A stretch of DNA of 64,000 nt from Bacteroidota bacterium (lineage in GTDB: Bacteria > Bacteroidota > Bacteroidia > Chitinophagales > Chitinophagaceae), in contig JAFEAE010000017.1 of the NCBI GenBank assembly GCA_018266575.1, positions 186,001 through 250,000 of the forward strand. The letters run 5' to 3'. Below the pieces are notes generated by a model. The model saw only the letters and a program-made list of their open reading frames with translations. It had not been told where the DNA came from and ran no database searches. Positions 18,178 to 27,294 of the stretch are shown here, piece after piece (position 1 is the first letter of the stretch; every line of letters begins with the position of its first letter). The translations under genes and the position numbers were made by a program.

Positions 18178-19209
18178 ATGAAAAACTGTGTAATCAGGTT
18201 AAGCTTGTTCGTAACTGTTCTTGCATTGGCTGTTACTACTGTGAATGCACAAACAACAAAGCATCGCACAAAAAAGAAAAGGACGTCAACAGCGAAAAAG
18301 ACCAACACGAACAAAAACAACGCAAACACGGCAGTTGTTGCACCTGCAAAAGACACTACAAAACCTGCAGCTGTTCTCGAAGCAGATATTAAGCTGGAAA
18401 CCCCGTTAAAATCATTACGTAATGATGCGGTCATCGAGCGCAACCTTATTAAAGACCGCACTCCGTTAGCGTATGAGCATATCCGTGAGGATGATGCCGT
18501 TTTCCGCCAACGTGTATGGAGGGAAATTGATGTACATGAAAAAATGAACCTCCCGTTTGCTTATGCCGCAACAGAAGATAATGGAAACCAGCGTTTCATT
18601 AATATCTTATTAAATGCAATCAAAAGCGGAGAGGTTACCGCATTTGATCCAATTGATGACCGTTTTACAACACCATACACATTTAAACAAATTGCAGAAA
18701 ACCTGGTGGGTAAGCCTTTATTGAAACAAATTCCTGATTTTGAAAAAGATCCGGACGGGTCAAAAGGAATAATGAAAGATACAATGATAGTTCAAGACTT
18801 TAACCCTGATGCGATTGAAAGATATTGGATAAAAGAAGAATGGGTTTTTGATAAAGAATCTTCACGCATGTATGTGAGGATCCTCGGCATTGCTCCTTTA
18901 AAAACTATTTTAAATTCCGATGGTTCTTTCCGTGATGTTCTTCCTGTATTTTGGGTGTACTATCCGGATTTAAGGCCAATGCTCGCAAAATATGAGGCAT
19001 ACAATGGAAAGAATTATGGTGCAAGAATGAGCTGGGAAGAATTGTTTGAAAGCCGCATGTTCGCAAGCCGCATCATCAAATCAACAATGGATAATCCTGG
19101 TGATAAACAAATCAGGGAATATATTAAAGACCCGATTCTTCAATTGCTCGAAGGTGAAAATATCAAAGAAAAGATATTTAATTATGAGCAGGACCTTTGG
19201 TCATATTAA
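18178..19209 (+). CDS. gldN: Gliding/type IX secretion protein GldN
   Basis: A 343-residue periplasmic protein with a signal peptide (MKNCVIRLSLFVTVLALAVTTVNAQ), a Lys/Thr/Asn-rich linker of about 40 residues and the GldN/PorN domain (VIERNLIKDRTPLAYEHIREDDAVFRQRVWREIDVHEKMNLPF; VFDKESSRMYVRILGIAPL; WVYYPDLRPMLAKYEAYN). It partners GldK in the outer-membrane-associated ring. The ATG at 18178 gives a clean signal peptide; an upstream TTG at 18142 lies in the hairpin and is unlikely. It is closed by an excellent terminator. Confidence 0.94.
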   Translation: MKNCVIRLSLFVTVLALAVTTVNAQTTKHRTKKKRTSTAKKTNTNKNNANTAVVAPAKDTTKPAAVLEADIKLETPLKSLRNDAVIERNLIKDRTPLAYEHIREDDAVFRQRVWREIDVHEKMNLPFAYAATEDNGNQRFINILLNAIKSGEVTAFDPIDDRFTTPYTFKQIAENLVGKPLLKQIPDFEKDPDGSKGIMKDTMIVQDFNPDAIERYWIKEEWVFDKESSRMYVRILGIAPLKTILNSDGSFRDVLPVFWVYYPDLRPMLAKYEAYNGKNYGARMSWEELFESRMFASRIIKSTMDNPGDKQIREYIKDPILQLLEGENIKEKIFNYEQDLWSY

Positions 19210-19227
19210 TTTAAAGAATTTCTCAAT

Positions 19228-19260
19228 AAAAAGGTATCGTAGATTTACGATACCTTTTTT
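19228..19260 (+). terminator. Rho-independent terminator ending the gld cluster
   Basis: GGTATCGTA/TACGATACC stem, extended by flanking A and T tracts, with loop GATT and a six-T tail. Perfect pairing; located 18 bp after the gldN stop. Confidence 0.92.
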
Positions 19261-19404
19261 ATTTTAGCCACATCAAACATTTAAACAACTATGAATTAAT
19301 CATTTAAAACCAAATAAAAAAAAGCAAAATACCCAAGTGCAGGTATTGGTAAATAGAATTGTTTTATTATTTTTACAATGGTTTTTCATAGGATATTGGA
19401 TTTT

Positions 19405-19435
19405 AAAAACGGGGCTGGATATTTATCCTGGCCCC
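19405..19435 (-). terminator. Terminator for the secreted amidohydrolase
   Basis: GGGGC..GGAT pairs with ATCC..GCCCC around ATTT with a small internal bulge; read on the minus strand the stem is followed by GTTTTTAAA. It lies 25 bp past the amidohydrolase stop. Confidence 0.7.
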
Positions 19436-19460
19436 TTAATTTTTTAATAGAAGTTTCATT

Positions 19461-20738
19461 CTATAAATTCTTAAACACTTTACCTTCTTTCATTACAAAT
19501 TTCACTTTACCCATTGAATTGATATCCTTAACCGGATCTCCATCTATTGCTATAATATCTGCAGATTTCCCTTTTTCAATGCTTCCTGTTTCTTTATCTA
19601 TACCAAGCAATTCCGATGCATTAACTGTTGCGCATTTTATTGCTTCTAATGCGGGCATCCCGGCTTCGGTCATATAAATAAATTCCATCCAGTTTTTCCC
19701 ATGCGCATAAACGCCGGCATCTGTTCCAAAAGCGATCTTCACTCCAGCTTTATACGCTTTTGCAAATGTGCCTTGAATCATTGGGCCTATTGCAATTGCT
19801 TTTGCTGTTATAACTTCCGGAAAATATCCAGGTTTTTTAGCTGAATCTGAAGCTGATTTTCCAGCTATAATAGTAGGTACATACCATGTTCCATACTTTT
19901 TAAATAATTCGATAGCTTCATCATCCATGTAAGTCCCGTGTTCAATGGAAGTTACCCCGCCGCGAATTGCCCGTTTAATTGCTTCAGCTCCATGTGCATG
20001 AGCTGCTACAGCCATTCCATAATCTTTTGCAGTAGAAACGATTGCTTTTATTTCTTCTTCAGTGAATTGCGCCCCTGAACCATCTTTTTCCAAACTTAAA
20101 ACCCCACCGGATGCAGTTATTTTAATTAAATCACTTCCTTCTTTATAACGCTGCCTAACTGCTTTTATACACTCATCTACCCCGTTTGCAACCCCTTCCT
20201 TTGGTCCGGGGTCTCCTATAAAATCTTCATTAAGCCCCGTCGTAGGATCAGCATGACCGCCGGTTGAAGCAATGATTTTTCCTGCTGTTAAAATCCTTGG
20301 CCCTTTTACAATTCCTTTATTAATCGCTTTCCGAAGAGCAATGTTAACCCCACTCCCACCTACATCACGTACTGTTGTAAAACCAGCCATTAATGTACGT
20401 TCAGCATAAACAGTTGACTGAAATGCTATATCAGCTTCATTTAACCTGAATTTATCCGCAAAAGCATGAGGGCTTGTTTCATCTTCAAGATGCACATGGC
20501 TATCGATAAGCCCTGGCATTACTGTATTATTTTTCAGGTCAATTACTTTATCAGTTGCAGCAGCTTTGATATAACCCTTTTGTATATCCGTAATTTTATT
20601 TCCTTCCACAACAATCGACATTTCGCTTTGCTCCTGCAATGCTTTGACGTCGATCAGTTTGCCGCAATAAATAATTGTCCGCTGGGCAATACCATTTTGA
20701 AAGAGAAAAACAGCAATGAGAAAAAGTAGCTTTTTCAT
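19461..20738 (-). CDS. Exported metal-dependent amidohydrolase (imidazolonepropionase/prolidase-like)
   Basis: A 425-residue amidohydrolase-superfamily enzyme with a signal peptide (MKKLLFLIAVFLFQNGIAQ). The metal-binding residues are visible: HVH in PGLIDSHVHLED, the carbamylatable lysine in IKITASGGV, His in AHAHGAEA, the SIEHGTYMDD strand and Asp in AFGTDAGVY. This is the subgroup often annotated as imidazolonepropionase-like or Xaa-Pro dipeptidase of the periplasm; some relatives hydrolyse Xaa-Arg/Lys dipeptides. The exact substrate cannot be told. It stands alone between terminators. Confidence 0.85.
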   Translation of the reverse strand: MKKLLFLIAVFLFQNGIAQRTIIYCGKLIDVKALQEQSEMSIVVEGNKITDIQKGYIKAAATDKVIDLKNNTVMPGLIDSHVHLEDETSPHAFADKFRLNEADIAFQSTVYAERTLMAGFTTVRDVGGSGVNIALRKAINKGIVKGPRILTAGKIIASTGGHADPTTGLNEDFIGDPGPKEGVANGVDECIKAVRQRYKEGSDLIKITASGGVLSLEKDGSGAQFTEEEIKAIVSTAKDYGMAVAAHAHGAEAIKRAIRGGVTSIEHGTYMDDEAIELFKKYGTWYVPTIIAGKSASDSAKKPGYFPEVITAKAIAIGPMIQGTFAKAYKAGVKIAFGTDAGVYAHGKNWMEFIYMTEAGMPALEAIKCATVNASELLGIDKETGSIEKGKSADIIAIDGDPVKDINSMGKVKFVMKEGKVFKNL

Positions 20739-20811
20739 ACATGTAGTAGTTTTGGTTGAATTTGAAATGACGCAGTTTAATTTACGAAACTAAATTTACG
20801 TGATACAAAAC

Positions 20812-20837
20812 AAAAAGCCCCGTTTTTACGGGGCTTT
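20812..20837 (-). terminator. Terminator after the peroxiredoxin gene
   Basis: AAAGCCCCG (20814-20822) and CGGGGCTTT (20829-20837) pair perfectly around TTTTTA; on the minus strand the stem is followed by TT and G. It lies 21 bp beyond the peroxiredoxin stop and upstream of the amidohydrolase. Confidence 0.85.
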
Positions 20838-20858
20838 GCTTTTATAAACAAGAAATAA

Positions 20859-21494
20859 TTATTTATTAGGTTGTGGTGTGTAACGAAGATACGGTTTCAC
20901 TATTTTCAACCCTTTAGGAAATTTCTTTTGCGCATCTTCCGTAGAAACAGCAGGAACGACAATCACATCTTCACCTTCTTTCCAATCTGCAGGTGTTGCT
21001 ACGCTGTAATTTGCGGTGAGTTGTAATGAATCAACAACACGTAATACTTCATTAAAATTTCTTCCGGTTGAAGCGGGATACGTAATAATGAGTTTAACTG
21101 TTTTGTCAGGGCCAATCACAACTAATGAACGTACCGTTGCAGTTGCTGATGCGTTAGGATGAATAAAATCATACAACAATGCAACTTTTCTTTCGTCATC
21201 AGCAATGATAGGAAAACCTACGTTTACGTTTTGCGTTTCATTAATATCATTTATCCATCCTAAATGTTTATCCAAAGGATCAACGCTTAATGCAAGCACC
21301 TTTACATTTCTTTTTGCAAATTCTTCCTGCAATAAAGCAGTCTTGCCCAATTCGGTTGTACAAACCGGAGTATAGTCAGCAGGATGAGAAAAAAGTATCC
21401 CCCAGCCGTTTCCTAAATATTCATAAAAATCGATATCGCCTGCAGTTGTTTTTGCCTGGAAATTCGGAGCAGTATCCCCTAAACGTAAACTCAT
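20859..21494 (-). CDS. 1-Cys peroxiredoxin (Prx6 subfamily)
   Basis: A 211-residue cytosolic peroxidase that reduces hydrogen peroxide and organic hydroperoxides. The peroxidatic motif DYTPVCTTELG puts Cys45 as the only cysteine in the protein, so it is a true 1-Cys enzyme without a resolving cysteine. The long C-terminal domain with RVVDSLQLT, TPADWKEGEDVIVVP and LRYTPQP is characteristic of Prx6. Length fits the subfamily (210-225). It is monocistronic, with a terminator after it and a TATCTTTG box before it. Confidence 0.93.
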   Translation of the reverse strand: MSLRLGDTAPNFQAKTTAGDIDFYEYLGNGWGILFSHPADYTPVCTTELGKTALLQEEFAKRNVKVLALSVDPLDKHLGWINDINETQNVNVGFPIIADDERKVALLYDFIHPNASATATVRSLVVIGPDKTVKLIITYPASTGRNFNEVLRVVDSLQLTANYSVATPADWKEGEDVIVVPAVSTEDAQKKFPKGLKIVKPYLRYTPQPNK

Positions 21495-21531
21495 AAAAAT
21501 ATTTTTAGCGTTAAAAAATAATATCAGACGT

Positions 21532-21539
21532 CAAAGATA
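21532..21539 (-). promoter_or_regulatory. Candidate -7 box of the peroxiredoxin promoter
   Basis: On the minus strand TATCTTTG fits TAnnTTTG and lies about 40 bp upstream of the ATG at 21494. No TTTG-type -33 box is found at the normal distance, so the call is weak. Confidence 0.3.
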
Positions 21540-21573
21540 TTAATTCCCTATTAATACTGTAGACTATTTTACA

Positions 21574-22722
21574 TTAAATTCCGGTTGCTTTTGTAATAGA
21601 ATCTTTACCAAATCGCCCTTTCACATCATCAATAGCTTTATATAATTCTGTTTTCCGTTCTGTATCTTCAAACAAATTCGTCTGGATGGCTTCATCGGTC
21701 AATTCGCTCAAACGCACGCCCAGCAAGCGTATTGGCTCACCCTTTCGGTATAGTTTATGAAACAATTCTTTAGCTTTCATGATCAATTCGTCATCATAAA
21801 ATGTGTAAGGAATTGAAGTTTGCCTTGATGTAGTTTCAAAATCCGGGTAACGGATCTTTACAGCAATACAACCTGCTGTTTTATTATCACAACGAAGTTC
21901 ATACGCAACCCGCTCAGTCATTCTCACTAATTCACTCATTAAAAAAACCATATCAGTTGTATTTTCATGAAATGTATTTTCTGTTGAAATAGATTTTGAT
22001 TCATGGTAAGGGACTACCTCCCCGTAATGAACTCCATTCGATTTATTCCACAATTCAATTCCGTATTTCCCAAGTCTTTTTTCAAGCAATGCGATGGACG
22101 TATTATTGATATCATTGATCGTTTCAATGCCCATTTCTTTTAATACCTCACAGGTGTGTTCACCAACGCCGGGAATTTTCCCTACTTTAAGCGGAGCTAA
22201 AAATTCTTTTTCAAAACCTGCAGGGATATGCAGGTATCCATTTGGCTTTGCTTCATCTGTTGCGATCTTTGCAACCATTTTATTGGAAGCCATTCCAAAT
22301 GATATGGGGAGTTTAGTTTGTTTCATGATCTCTTCACGCAAATCGATAGTCCACTGCAACGGTTTAAAATAGGTATCCATGCCCGTTAGATCGAGGTAAA
22401 ACTCATCGATGGAAGATTTTTCAAACAACGGTGCTTTGGACGAAATGATATCTGTAACCCAGCGTGAATATTTACTGTATTCGCCACGTGTGCCTCCAAC
22501 AACAGTAGCATGCGGGCAAAGGCGCATGGCAGTTTTCATGGGCATGGCAGAATGAATACCGAATTTCCTGGCTTCATAACTGCAAGCCGCCACCACACCT
22601 CTTTCGCTATGGCCGCCAACGATCAATGGTTTGCCTTTTAATGAAGGATCATTGAGGCATTCGACAGAAACGAAAAATGCATCGAGGTCAAAATGTGCTA
22701 TAATTCTCCGTGAGGATTCCAT
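21574..22722 (-). CDS. dinB: DNA polymerase IV (Y family)
   Basis: A 382-residue translesion polymerase. The catalytic carboxylates lie in IAHFDLDAFFVSVE and SSIDEFYLDLTG; the YEARKFGIHSAMPMKTA segment, the helix-hairpin-helix VGKIPGVGEHTCEVLKEMG and the little-finger domain ending with RLLGVRLSELTD are all present. No C-terminal beta-clamp extension beyond the short tail is obvious (the LFEDTER-like motif near residue 350, QTNLFEDTE, could serve as a clamp-binding peptide). It is divergent from the hypothetical gene at 22801. Confidence 0.94.
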   Translation of the reverse strand: MESSRRIIAHFDLDAFFVSVECLNDPSLKGKPLIVGGHSERGVVAACSYEARKFGIHSAMPMKTAMRLCPHATVVGGTRGEYSKYSRWVTDIISSKAPLFEKSSIDEFYLDLTGMDTYFKPLQWTIDLREEIMKQTKLPISFGMASNKMVAKIATDEAKPNGYLHIPAGFEKEFLAPLKVGKIPGVGEHTCEVLKEMGIETINDINNTSIALLEKRLGKYGIELWNKSNGVHYGEVVPYHESKSISTENTFHENTTDMVFLMSELVRMTERVAYELRCDNKTAGCIAVKIRYPDFETTSRQTSIPYTFYDDELIMKAKELFHKLYRKGEPIRLLGVRLSELTDEAIQTNLFEDTERKTELYKAIDDVKGRFGKDSITKATGI

Positions 22723-22800
22723 GAAGAAATCTGTTATTCAAATATACTAAATTTATTAGCATTTCATTCGGAATGAACCGGGAAAATATTATTTTTAGTT

Positions 22801-23268
22801 ATGGATTGGATAAATGCAAGTGTATCACCGCTTAAAGACCTGATTGGGTTTTTGAATAAAAAATCAAAGACAAATGATATTCAAAAAAAGCAGCTCATTA
22901 TGGAACTGAGGAATAACCTGAATGTTTTCAGCAATGGCTTTTTGAACAATACTTCATACGATAATGTGGTTGACCTGTTAAGCAATGACGCTATTCAACA
23001 GGCCATCAAAGAAAATTTTTCTTTTAAAAAATTAAAGGCCGGAAAGATCGAAGCGCATCATGTTTTCGATGACAGGAATAAAAAATATATCGGCTGGAAT
23101 GCAGAACGCCTGACAGATAAAATAGATGAAAAAATTGTAGAGTTGAAAAACATCAAGAAGATGAATAACGGAACATTAAAGCATGTCAAGAATAATATTT
23201 CGCTGATGATGAGCAATCTTTACTTCAGGATGAAATTATTGGCGGATTTTATTATGAGCGAGCGGTGA
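22801..23268 (+). CDS. Conserved-type hypothetical helical protein
   Basis: A 155-residue protein I do not recognise. It is predicted helical and Lys/Asn-rich, with no signal peptide and no membrane segment. Features: an N-terminal MDWINASVSPLKDLIGFLNKK helix, a central KKLKAGKIEAHHVFDDRNKKYIGW segment with two adjacent histidines, and a C-terminal helix (LMMSNLYFRMKLLADFIM). The opening resembles small STAND/effector-associated or toxin-immunity-like helical proteins only loosely. Codon use looks like its neighbours. It is a single gene facing rimM, the gap being filled by an inverted 7-bp array pair. Confidence 0.6.
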   Translation: MDWINASVSPLKDLIGFLNKKSKTNDIQKKQLIMELRNNLNVFSNGFLNNTSYDNVVDLLSNDAIQQAIKENFSFKKLKAGKIEAHHVFDDRNKKYIGWNAERLTDKIDEKIVELKNIKKMNNGTLKHVKNNISLMMSNLYFRMKLLADFIMSER

Positions 23269-23270
23269 GA

Positions 23271-23377
23271 GTGATGTTCGCTGGTCGATGACCGATGGCA
23301 GATCCTATAAGAACATACCTGAAATATTTTAAAAGAATTTTAAATATAAAGTCGATCATCGACCAGCGATCATCACC
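23271..23377. repeat. Inverted pair of 7-bp-period arrays between convergent genes
   Basis: Arm 1 (23271-23298) has four units with a 7-bp period (GTGATGT, TCGCTGG, TCGATGA, CCGATGG). Arm 2 (23351-23377) is its near reverse complement: 23 of 27 positions match arm 1, including the perfect 14-mer TCGCTGGTCGATGA. The 52-bp loop is AT-rich. Arm 2 covers the stop codon of rimM (23373-23375) and arm 1 starts three bases after the stop of the facing gene, so the hairpin could terminate both transcripts. Confidence 0.8.
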
Positions 23378-23888
23378 TATACACCTCCAGCAGGCCATCC
23401 GGCAACTTAACGTGTATCTCTTTTTTCTTGTTGTCTATTTTCTCCAACGTTTGTTCATGAATCGGTATCAATGCTTCTTTTCCGTTCCAATCTACGCGAC
23501 ATAAAACCTGGTGTGGTTGTTCAATCACTTCTTTTATTTCCCCGATTTTTTTCCCATCATCTACTAACTGAAAACCTACCCAAAAAATAGGAGTTGATTT
23601 AGCTGCGTGTTTCAGAAAATCTTCTTCGCTTAACCATACCTCGTGTTGTATTATTTTTTTTGCAGCTTCTTTTGTATGAATGCCCTCTAATTTGATCAAT
23701 AATTCTTCTTCGCTTTTTAGAGTGACCGATTCAAGAAAATAGGGAAGCATTTCTCCTTTCTTTTCTTCAATAAAAATCAGTTCCAGTTCTTTCAATGATT
23801 TTCGTTTCCCCAGGCTGTGCTGCAGGATAAGTTCTCCTTTCAATCCAAATGATGCCACTAATTTTCCGATATTCCTGTAGTTACTCAT
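23373..23888 (-). CDS. rimM: Ribosome maturation factor RimM
   Basis: A 171-residue cytosolic protein required for 30S subunit 3'-domain (16S rRNA) maturation. The N-terminal RimM barrel opens with IGKLVASFGLKGELILQHS, and the C-terminal PRC-barrel contains GFQLVDDGKKIGEIKEVIEQPHQ and EALIPIHEQTLEKID. It lies 80 bp downstream of rpsP, the usual association. A hairpin between the two may lower its expression. The last codons run into the array described separately. Confidence 0.92.
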   Translation of the reverse strand: MSNYRNIGKLVASFGLKGELILQHSLGKRKSLKELELIFIEEKKGEMLPYFLESVTLKSEEELLIKLEGIHTKEAAKKIIQHEVWLSEEDFLKHAAKSTPIFWVGFQLVDDGKKIGEIKEVIEQPHQVLCRVDWNGKEALIPIHEQTLEKIDNKKKEIHVKLPDGLLEVYR

Positions 23889-23913
23889 TATGAAAACGTA
23901 ATTCGCTATAAAG

Positions 23914-23945
23914 TAAAAAACTCCTGATGAAAGACACCAGGAGTT
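23914..23945 (-). terminator. Terminator between rpsP and rimM
   Basis: On the minus strand AACTCCTG (23945-23938) and CAGGAGTT (23926-23919) form an 8-bp stem followed by a run of six T. It would end rpsP transcription, with partial read-through into rimM. Confidence 0.75.
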
Positions 23946-23968
23946 GAACCATTACAATTTACAATAAG

Positions 23969-24412
23969 TTAATTACCTGCTTCTCCTTCGCTGTTGCGTT
24001 CTACTCTTCTTACAGGTGCCTGATTTCTTTTTGAGAATTTGGACTTGCGATGATCGTCCTGGCGTTTTTTGAGATGTACTTCATGCTCTGAATGCCATTT
24101 CTGGAATTTCTCCATAGCTGCAGTTTCATCGAACAATCCCAATTTTACACCGCGTAACAGATGTTTCAGGTATAAAACACCTTTGAACGATAAAATCCTT
24201 CTTACTGTGTCAGTAGGCTGTGCGCCTTTATGCAACCAGTCCAACGCTTTTTGGCGGTCTAATTGAACACTTGCAGGAACAGTTAAAGGATTGTATGTGC
24301 CGATTTTCTGGATGAATTTACCATCCCTTGGTGCACGGGCATCGGCAACTACAATAAAGTAGAATGGTCTTTTTTTAGACCCGTGACGCTGAAGTCTGAT
24401 TTTTACTGGCAT
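23969..24412 (-). CDS. rpsP: 30S ribosomal protein S16
   Basis: A 147-residue ribosomal protein beginning [34 protein letters not shown], the S16 signature, with IGTYNPLT and the [16 protein letters not shown] helix. After the core of about 80-85 residues it has a long Lys/Arg/Glu-rich tail ([19 protein letters not shown] and beyond), common in Bacteroidota S16. It is part of the ffh-rpsP-rimM neighbourhood on the minus strand. Confidence 0.95.
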   Translation of the reverse strand: MPVKIRLQRHGSKKRPFYFIVVADARAPRDGKFIQKIGTYNPLTVPASVQLDRQKALDWLHKGAQPTDTVRRILSFKGVLYLKHLLRGVKLGLFDETAAMEKFQKWHSEHEVHLKKRQDDHRKSKFSKRNQAPVRRVERNSEGEAGN

Positions 24413-24556
24413 CTTAAATAAAAATTTAAATGCGTGAACAAATAGGGTTACTCTTTTTTGGATTGCAAAGGTAGCGATCCGTTTGAATTCTCCAAATTTA
24501 GTACATCGTGCTTTACTATGCTAATGTTGTGTACATTTTTTTATCAACGGTTGAAA

Positions 24557-25879
24557 TCATCTTTTCCCAAGCCCAAATCGTCCGCCTACAGGCAGTTTAT
24601 TCATCGTTTTCATCATTTGCTTCATCTGTTCAAATTGCTTCATAAACGCGTTTACTTCCCCTATATCTTTTCCACTACCTTTTGCTATTCGTTTTCTCCT
24701 GTTCTGGTCAATTACATCAGGATTTGCACGTTCAAACGGCGTCATGGAGTTGATCATTGCTTCAATGCCTTTAAACGCGTCATCACTGATGTCGATATCT
24801 TTCATTGCTTTGCCAACTCCCGGAATCATTCCCAATAAATCCTTGATATTCCCCATCCTTTTTATTTGTTCCAGTTGCTGCTTAAAATCTTCAAAATCGA
24901 ATTGATTTTTCCGGATCTTTTTTTCGAGTTTTTTTGCCTGTTCTTCATCAAACTGTGCCTGTGCTTTTTCAACAAGTGTGGTGATATCGCCCATCCCCAG
25001 AATACGTTGCGCCATACGCTCAGGATAGAACACATCCAGCGTATCTAATTTCTCACCACTGCTTACAAATTTTATCGGCTTGCTTACTGTGTATTTGATA
25101 GAAAGCGCTGCACCACCACGTGTGTCTCCATCTAATTTGGTAAGGACAACGCCGGAAAAATCAAGCCTGTCATTAAATGTTTTTGCAGTGTTCACAGCAT
25201 CCTGTCCCGTCATTGAATCAACTACAAAAAGAATTTCTGTAGGATGGACTGCCGATTTAATATTTTCAACTTCCTGCATCATTGCTTCATCAACAGCAAG
25301 GCGGCCGGCAGTATCTATGATAACAACATTTTTATTTTTGCTTCTTGCCTCTTTGATAGCATTCTCCGCAATCTGCACTGCATTTTTATTTTCAGGCTCG
25401 CTGTAAACATCTACATTAATTTGTCCGCCTAAAACTTTTAACTGGTCGATAGCTGCAGGGCGATAAATATCTGCCGCAACCAAAAGTGGCGAGAATCCTT
25501 TTTTTGTTTTGAGATAATTAGCAAGTTTTCCACTGAATGTGGTTTTACCACTTCCCTGCAAACCTGCGATCAAAACAACAGCAGGGTTTCCTTTGGCATT
25601 AAACTCGCTTTCGCTTCCGCCCATTAATTCCGCAAGTTCATCTTTTACAATTTTTACCATCAATTGCCCGGGGCTGATCGCTGTGAGCACCTTCTGCCCC
25701 ATTGCTTTTTCTTTGATGGTATCTGTGAATTCTTTTGCAATCTTGTAGTTCACGTCGGCGTCGATCAACGCTCTTCGTATATCCTTAACCGTTGCAGCAA
25801 TATTTAATTCAGTTATTCTGCCTTCGCCTTTGATCTGTTTAAACGCCGACTCTAACCGGTCCGTGAGATTTTCAAACAT
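24557..25879 (-). CDS. ffh: Signal recognition particle GTPase Ffh
   Basis: A 440-residue protein (start ATG 25879; a GTG at 25885 is also in frame). Domain N (MFENLTDRLESAFKQIKG), GTPase domain G with GLQGSGKTTFSGKLA (P-loop), DIYRPAAIDQL, DTAGRL and TKLDGDTRGG, and the methionine-rich M domain that binds 4.5S RNA and signal peptides (QFEQMKQMMKTMNKLP). It recognises nascent inner-membrane proteins and delivers them to FtsY/SecYEG. Length is typical. Confidence 0.96.
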   Translation of the reverse strand: MFENLTDRLESAFKQIKGEGRITELNIAATVKDIRRALIDADVNYKIAKEFTDTIKEKAMGQKVLTAISPGQLMVKIVKDELAELMGGSESEFNAKGNPAVVLIAGLQGSGKTTFSGKLANYLKTKKGFSPLLVAADIYRPAAIDQLKVLGGQINVDVYSEPENKNAVQIAENAIKEARSKNKNVVIIDTAGRLAVDEAMMQEVENIKSAVHPTEILFVVDSMTGQDAVNTAKTFNDRLDFSGVVLTKLDGDTRGGAALSIKYTVSKPIKFVSSGEKLDTLDVFYPERMAQRILGMGDITTLVEKAQAQFDEEQAKKLEKKIRKNQFDFEDFKQQLEQIKRMGNIKDLLGMIPGVGKAMKDIDISDDAFKGIEAMINSMTPFERANPDVIDQNRRKRIAKGSGKDIGEVNAFMKQFEQMKQMMKTMNKLPVGGRFGLGKR

Positions 25880-25903
25880 ATACACTAAAATTTAGCACAT
25901 TCG

Positions 25904-25947
25904 TAAAAAACAAAAGTGAATATAACTTCATGCTACATTCACTTTTG
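25904..25947 (-). terminator. Terminator after rpoD
   Basis: CAAAAGTGAAT (25911-25921) and ATTCACTTTTG (25937-25947) pair perfectly over 11 bp; on the minus strand the stem is followed by TTTTTT. It lies downstream of the sigma-factor gene and upstream of ffh. Confidence 0.8.
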
Positions 25948-26012
25948 AAGAACCGCAAAATTATGAAATCTAAAGAGTAAATTTTATTCTTATAAAAAAT
26001 TGATTTTAAAAA

Positions 26013-26879
26013 TTATCCCAAATATGTGCGTAAACTTTCTGAACGTGAATTAGTCCTCAGTTTGGTAATTGCCTTGTCTTTTATCTGGCGTACACGTTCA
26101 CGGGTCAGGTTGAATCTCTCTCCTATATCTTCCAAACTCATTGGATGGTCGATACCAATTCCGAAGAAAAAGCAGATAACTTCTTTCTGGCGTTCAGTAA
26201 GGCTTTTCAGCGAACGGTCTATCTCCTGTTTTAAAGATTCTTTATGTTCGATATTTAATTCTGCACGTTCTGCATTCGGGTTTTCCAAAACATCTATTAA
26301 TGTATTGTCTTCTCCTTCTGATAACGGCGTGTCCACACTTACATGACGGGCAGAAATTCCCAGCGTAGAAGATATTTCGTCTATATCCAGTTCCAGGATT
26401 TCAGCAAGCTCTTCTGCCGAAGGCTCTCTTTCAAATTGCTGCTCCAGTTGCGAATATGCTTTTTGAATACGATTGGTTAACCCAACTTTATTTAGCGGCA
26501 AACGCACGATCCTCGATTGCTCTGCAAGGGCCTGCAGGATGCTTTGCCTGATCCACCAAACGGCATAAGAAATGAATTTGAAACCACGGGTTTCATCAAA
26601 ACGCTGTGCAGCTTTGATCAATCCTAAATTTCCTTCATTAATCAAATCTGGGAGGGAAAGGCCCTGGTTCTGGTACTGTTTTGCAACAGATACTACGAAA
26701 CGAAGGTTTGCCTTAGTGAGTTTGTCAAGAGCTCTTTGATCGCCTTGTTTGATACGGAGTGCAAGTTTCACTTCCTCTTCCGGGCTGATTAACTCGACTT
26801 TACCGATTTCCTGAAGGTACTTTTCCAAGCTCTGCGATTCACGATTAGTGATACTTTTCGTGATCTTGAGTTGACGCAT
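26013..26879 (-). CDS. rpoD: Primary sigma factor RpoD (sigma-70, Bacteroidota short form)
   Basis: A 288-residue housekeeping sigma factor. The start at 26879 gives [31 protein letters not shown], the conserved Bacteroidota opening; two more residues are possible from an upstream ATG. Region 2 ([56 protein letters not shown]), region 3 and region 4 ([45 protein letters not shown]) are complete; region 1.1 is absent, as is normal in this phylum. Members recognise TTTG/TAnnTTTG promoters, consistent with boxes seen in this window. Confidence 0.96.
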   Translation of the reverse strand: MRQLKITKSITNRESQSLEKYLQEIGKVELISPEEEVKLALRIKQGDQRALDKLTKANLRFVVSVAKQYQNQGLSLPDLINEGNLGLIKAAQRFDETRGFKFISYAVWWIRQSILQALAEQSRIVRLPLNKVGLTNRIQKAYSQLEQQFEREPSAEELAEILELDIDEISSTLGISARHVSVDTPLSEGEDNTLIDVLENPNAERAELNIEHKESLKQEIDRSLKSLTERQKEVICFFFGIGIDHPMSLEDIGERFNLTRERVRQIKDKAITKLRTNSRSESLRTYLG

Positions 26880-27294
26880 ACTCATAGGTAGGTAATTTTT
26901 AAAGGGTTTTGAGGTTTATTGATATATGGGTTAATAGACAACTATTAAAACGTACAAACAGACATTTTCTTATAACTTATCTACCAACGTGGATATCTTT
27001 TTTACCTAAGCAATTTAACGATTTAGAAGACCTGAACAAAAAATATTTACTATAAACAACTGGTTGTCAACATTTTTTTGTGTAAATCGTTCAAAAACAA
27101 CACACTACTGTTTAACAAAAAATGATAATAAAAAAATTTTGATGATTGAAATAATTTTCTATAATTGCACCATTCCTCTGATGTCTTTTAAGTTTTAAAG
27201 GCCAGGAGGAACGGTAACCTGGTAATTAAACTGATTGCTAAGAGGCTTTAAAAAATTTCCGGGATGTTTGGTAAAAGATTCAATTTATTAGTTG
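26880..27294. other. 415-bp gap between rpoD and the START-like gene
   Basis: AT-rich divergent regulatory region with no convincing gene. Near its right end TTTTAAAG (27193-27200) pairs with CTTTAAAA (27246-27253), enclosing a small hairpin CCAGG/CCTGG, so a structured leader or small RNA is conceivable. No tRNA-like sequence was found. Confidence 0.4.

Noticed and set aside
24458..24838. 126-codon frame antisense to ffh
   Set aside because: It is a shadow of the SRP54 M domain coding sequence on the other strand, with a Cys/Phe-rich composition unlike a real protein.
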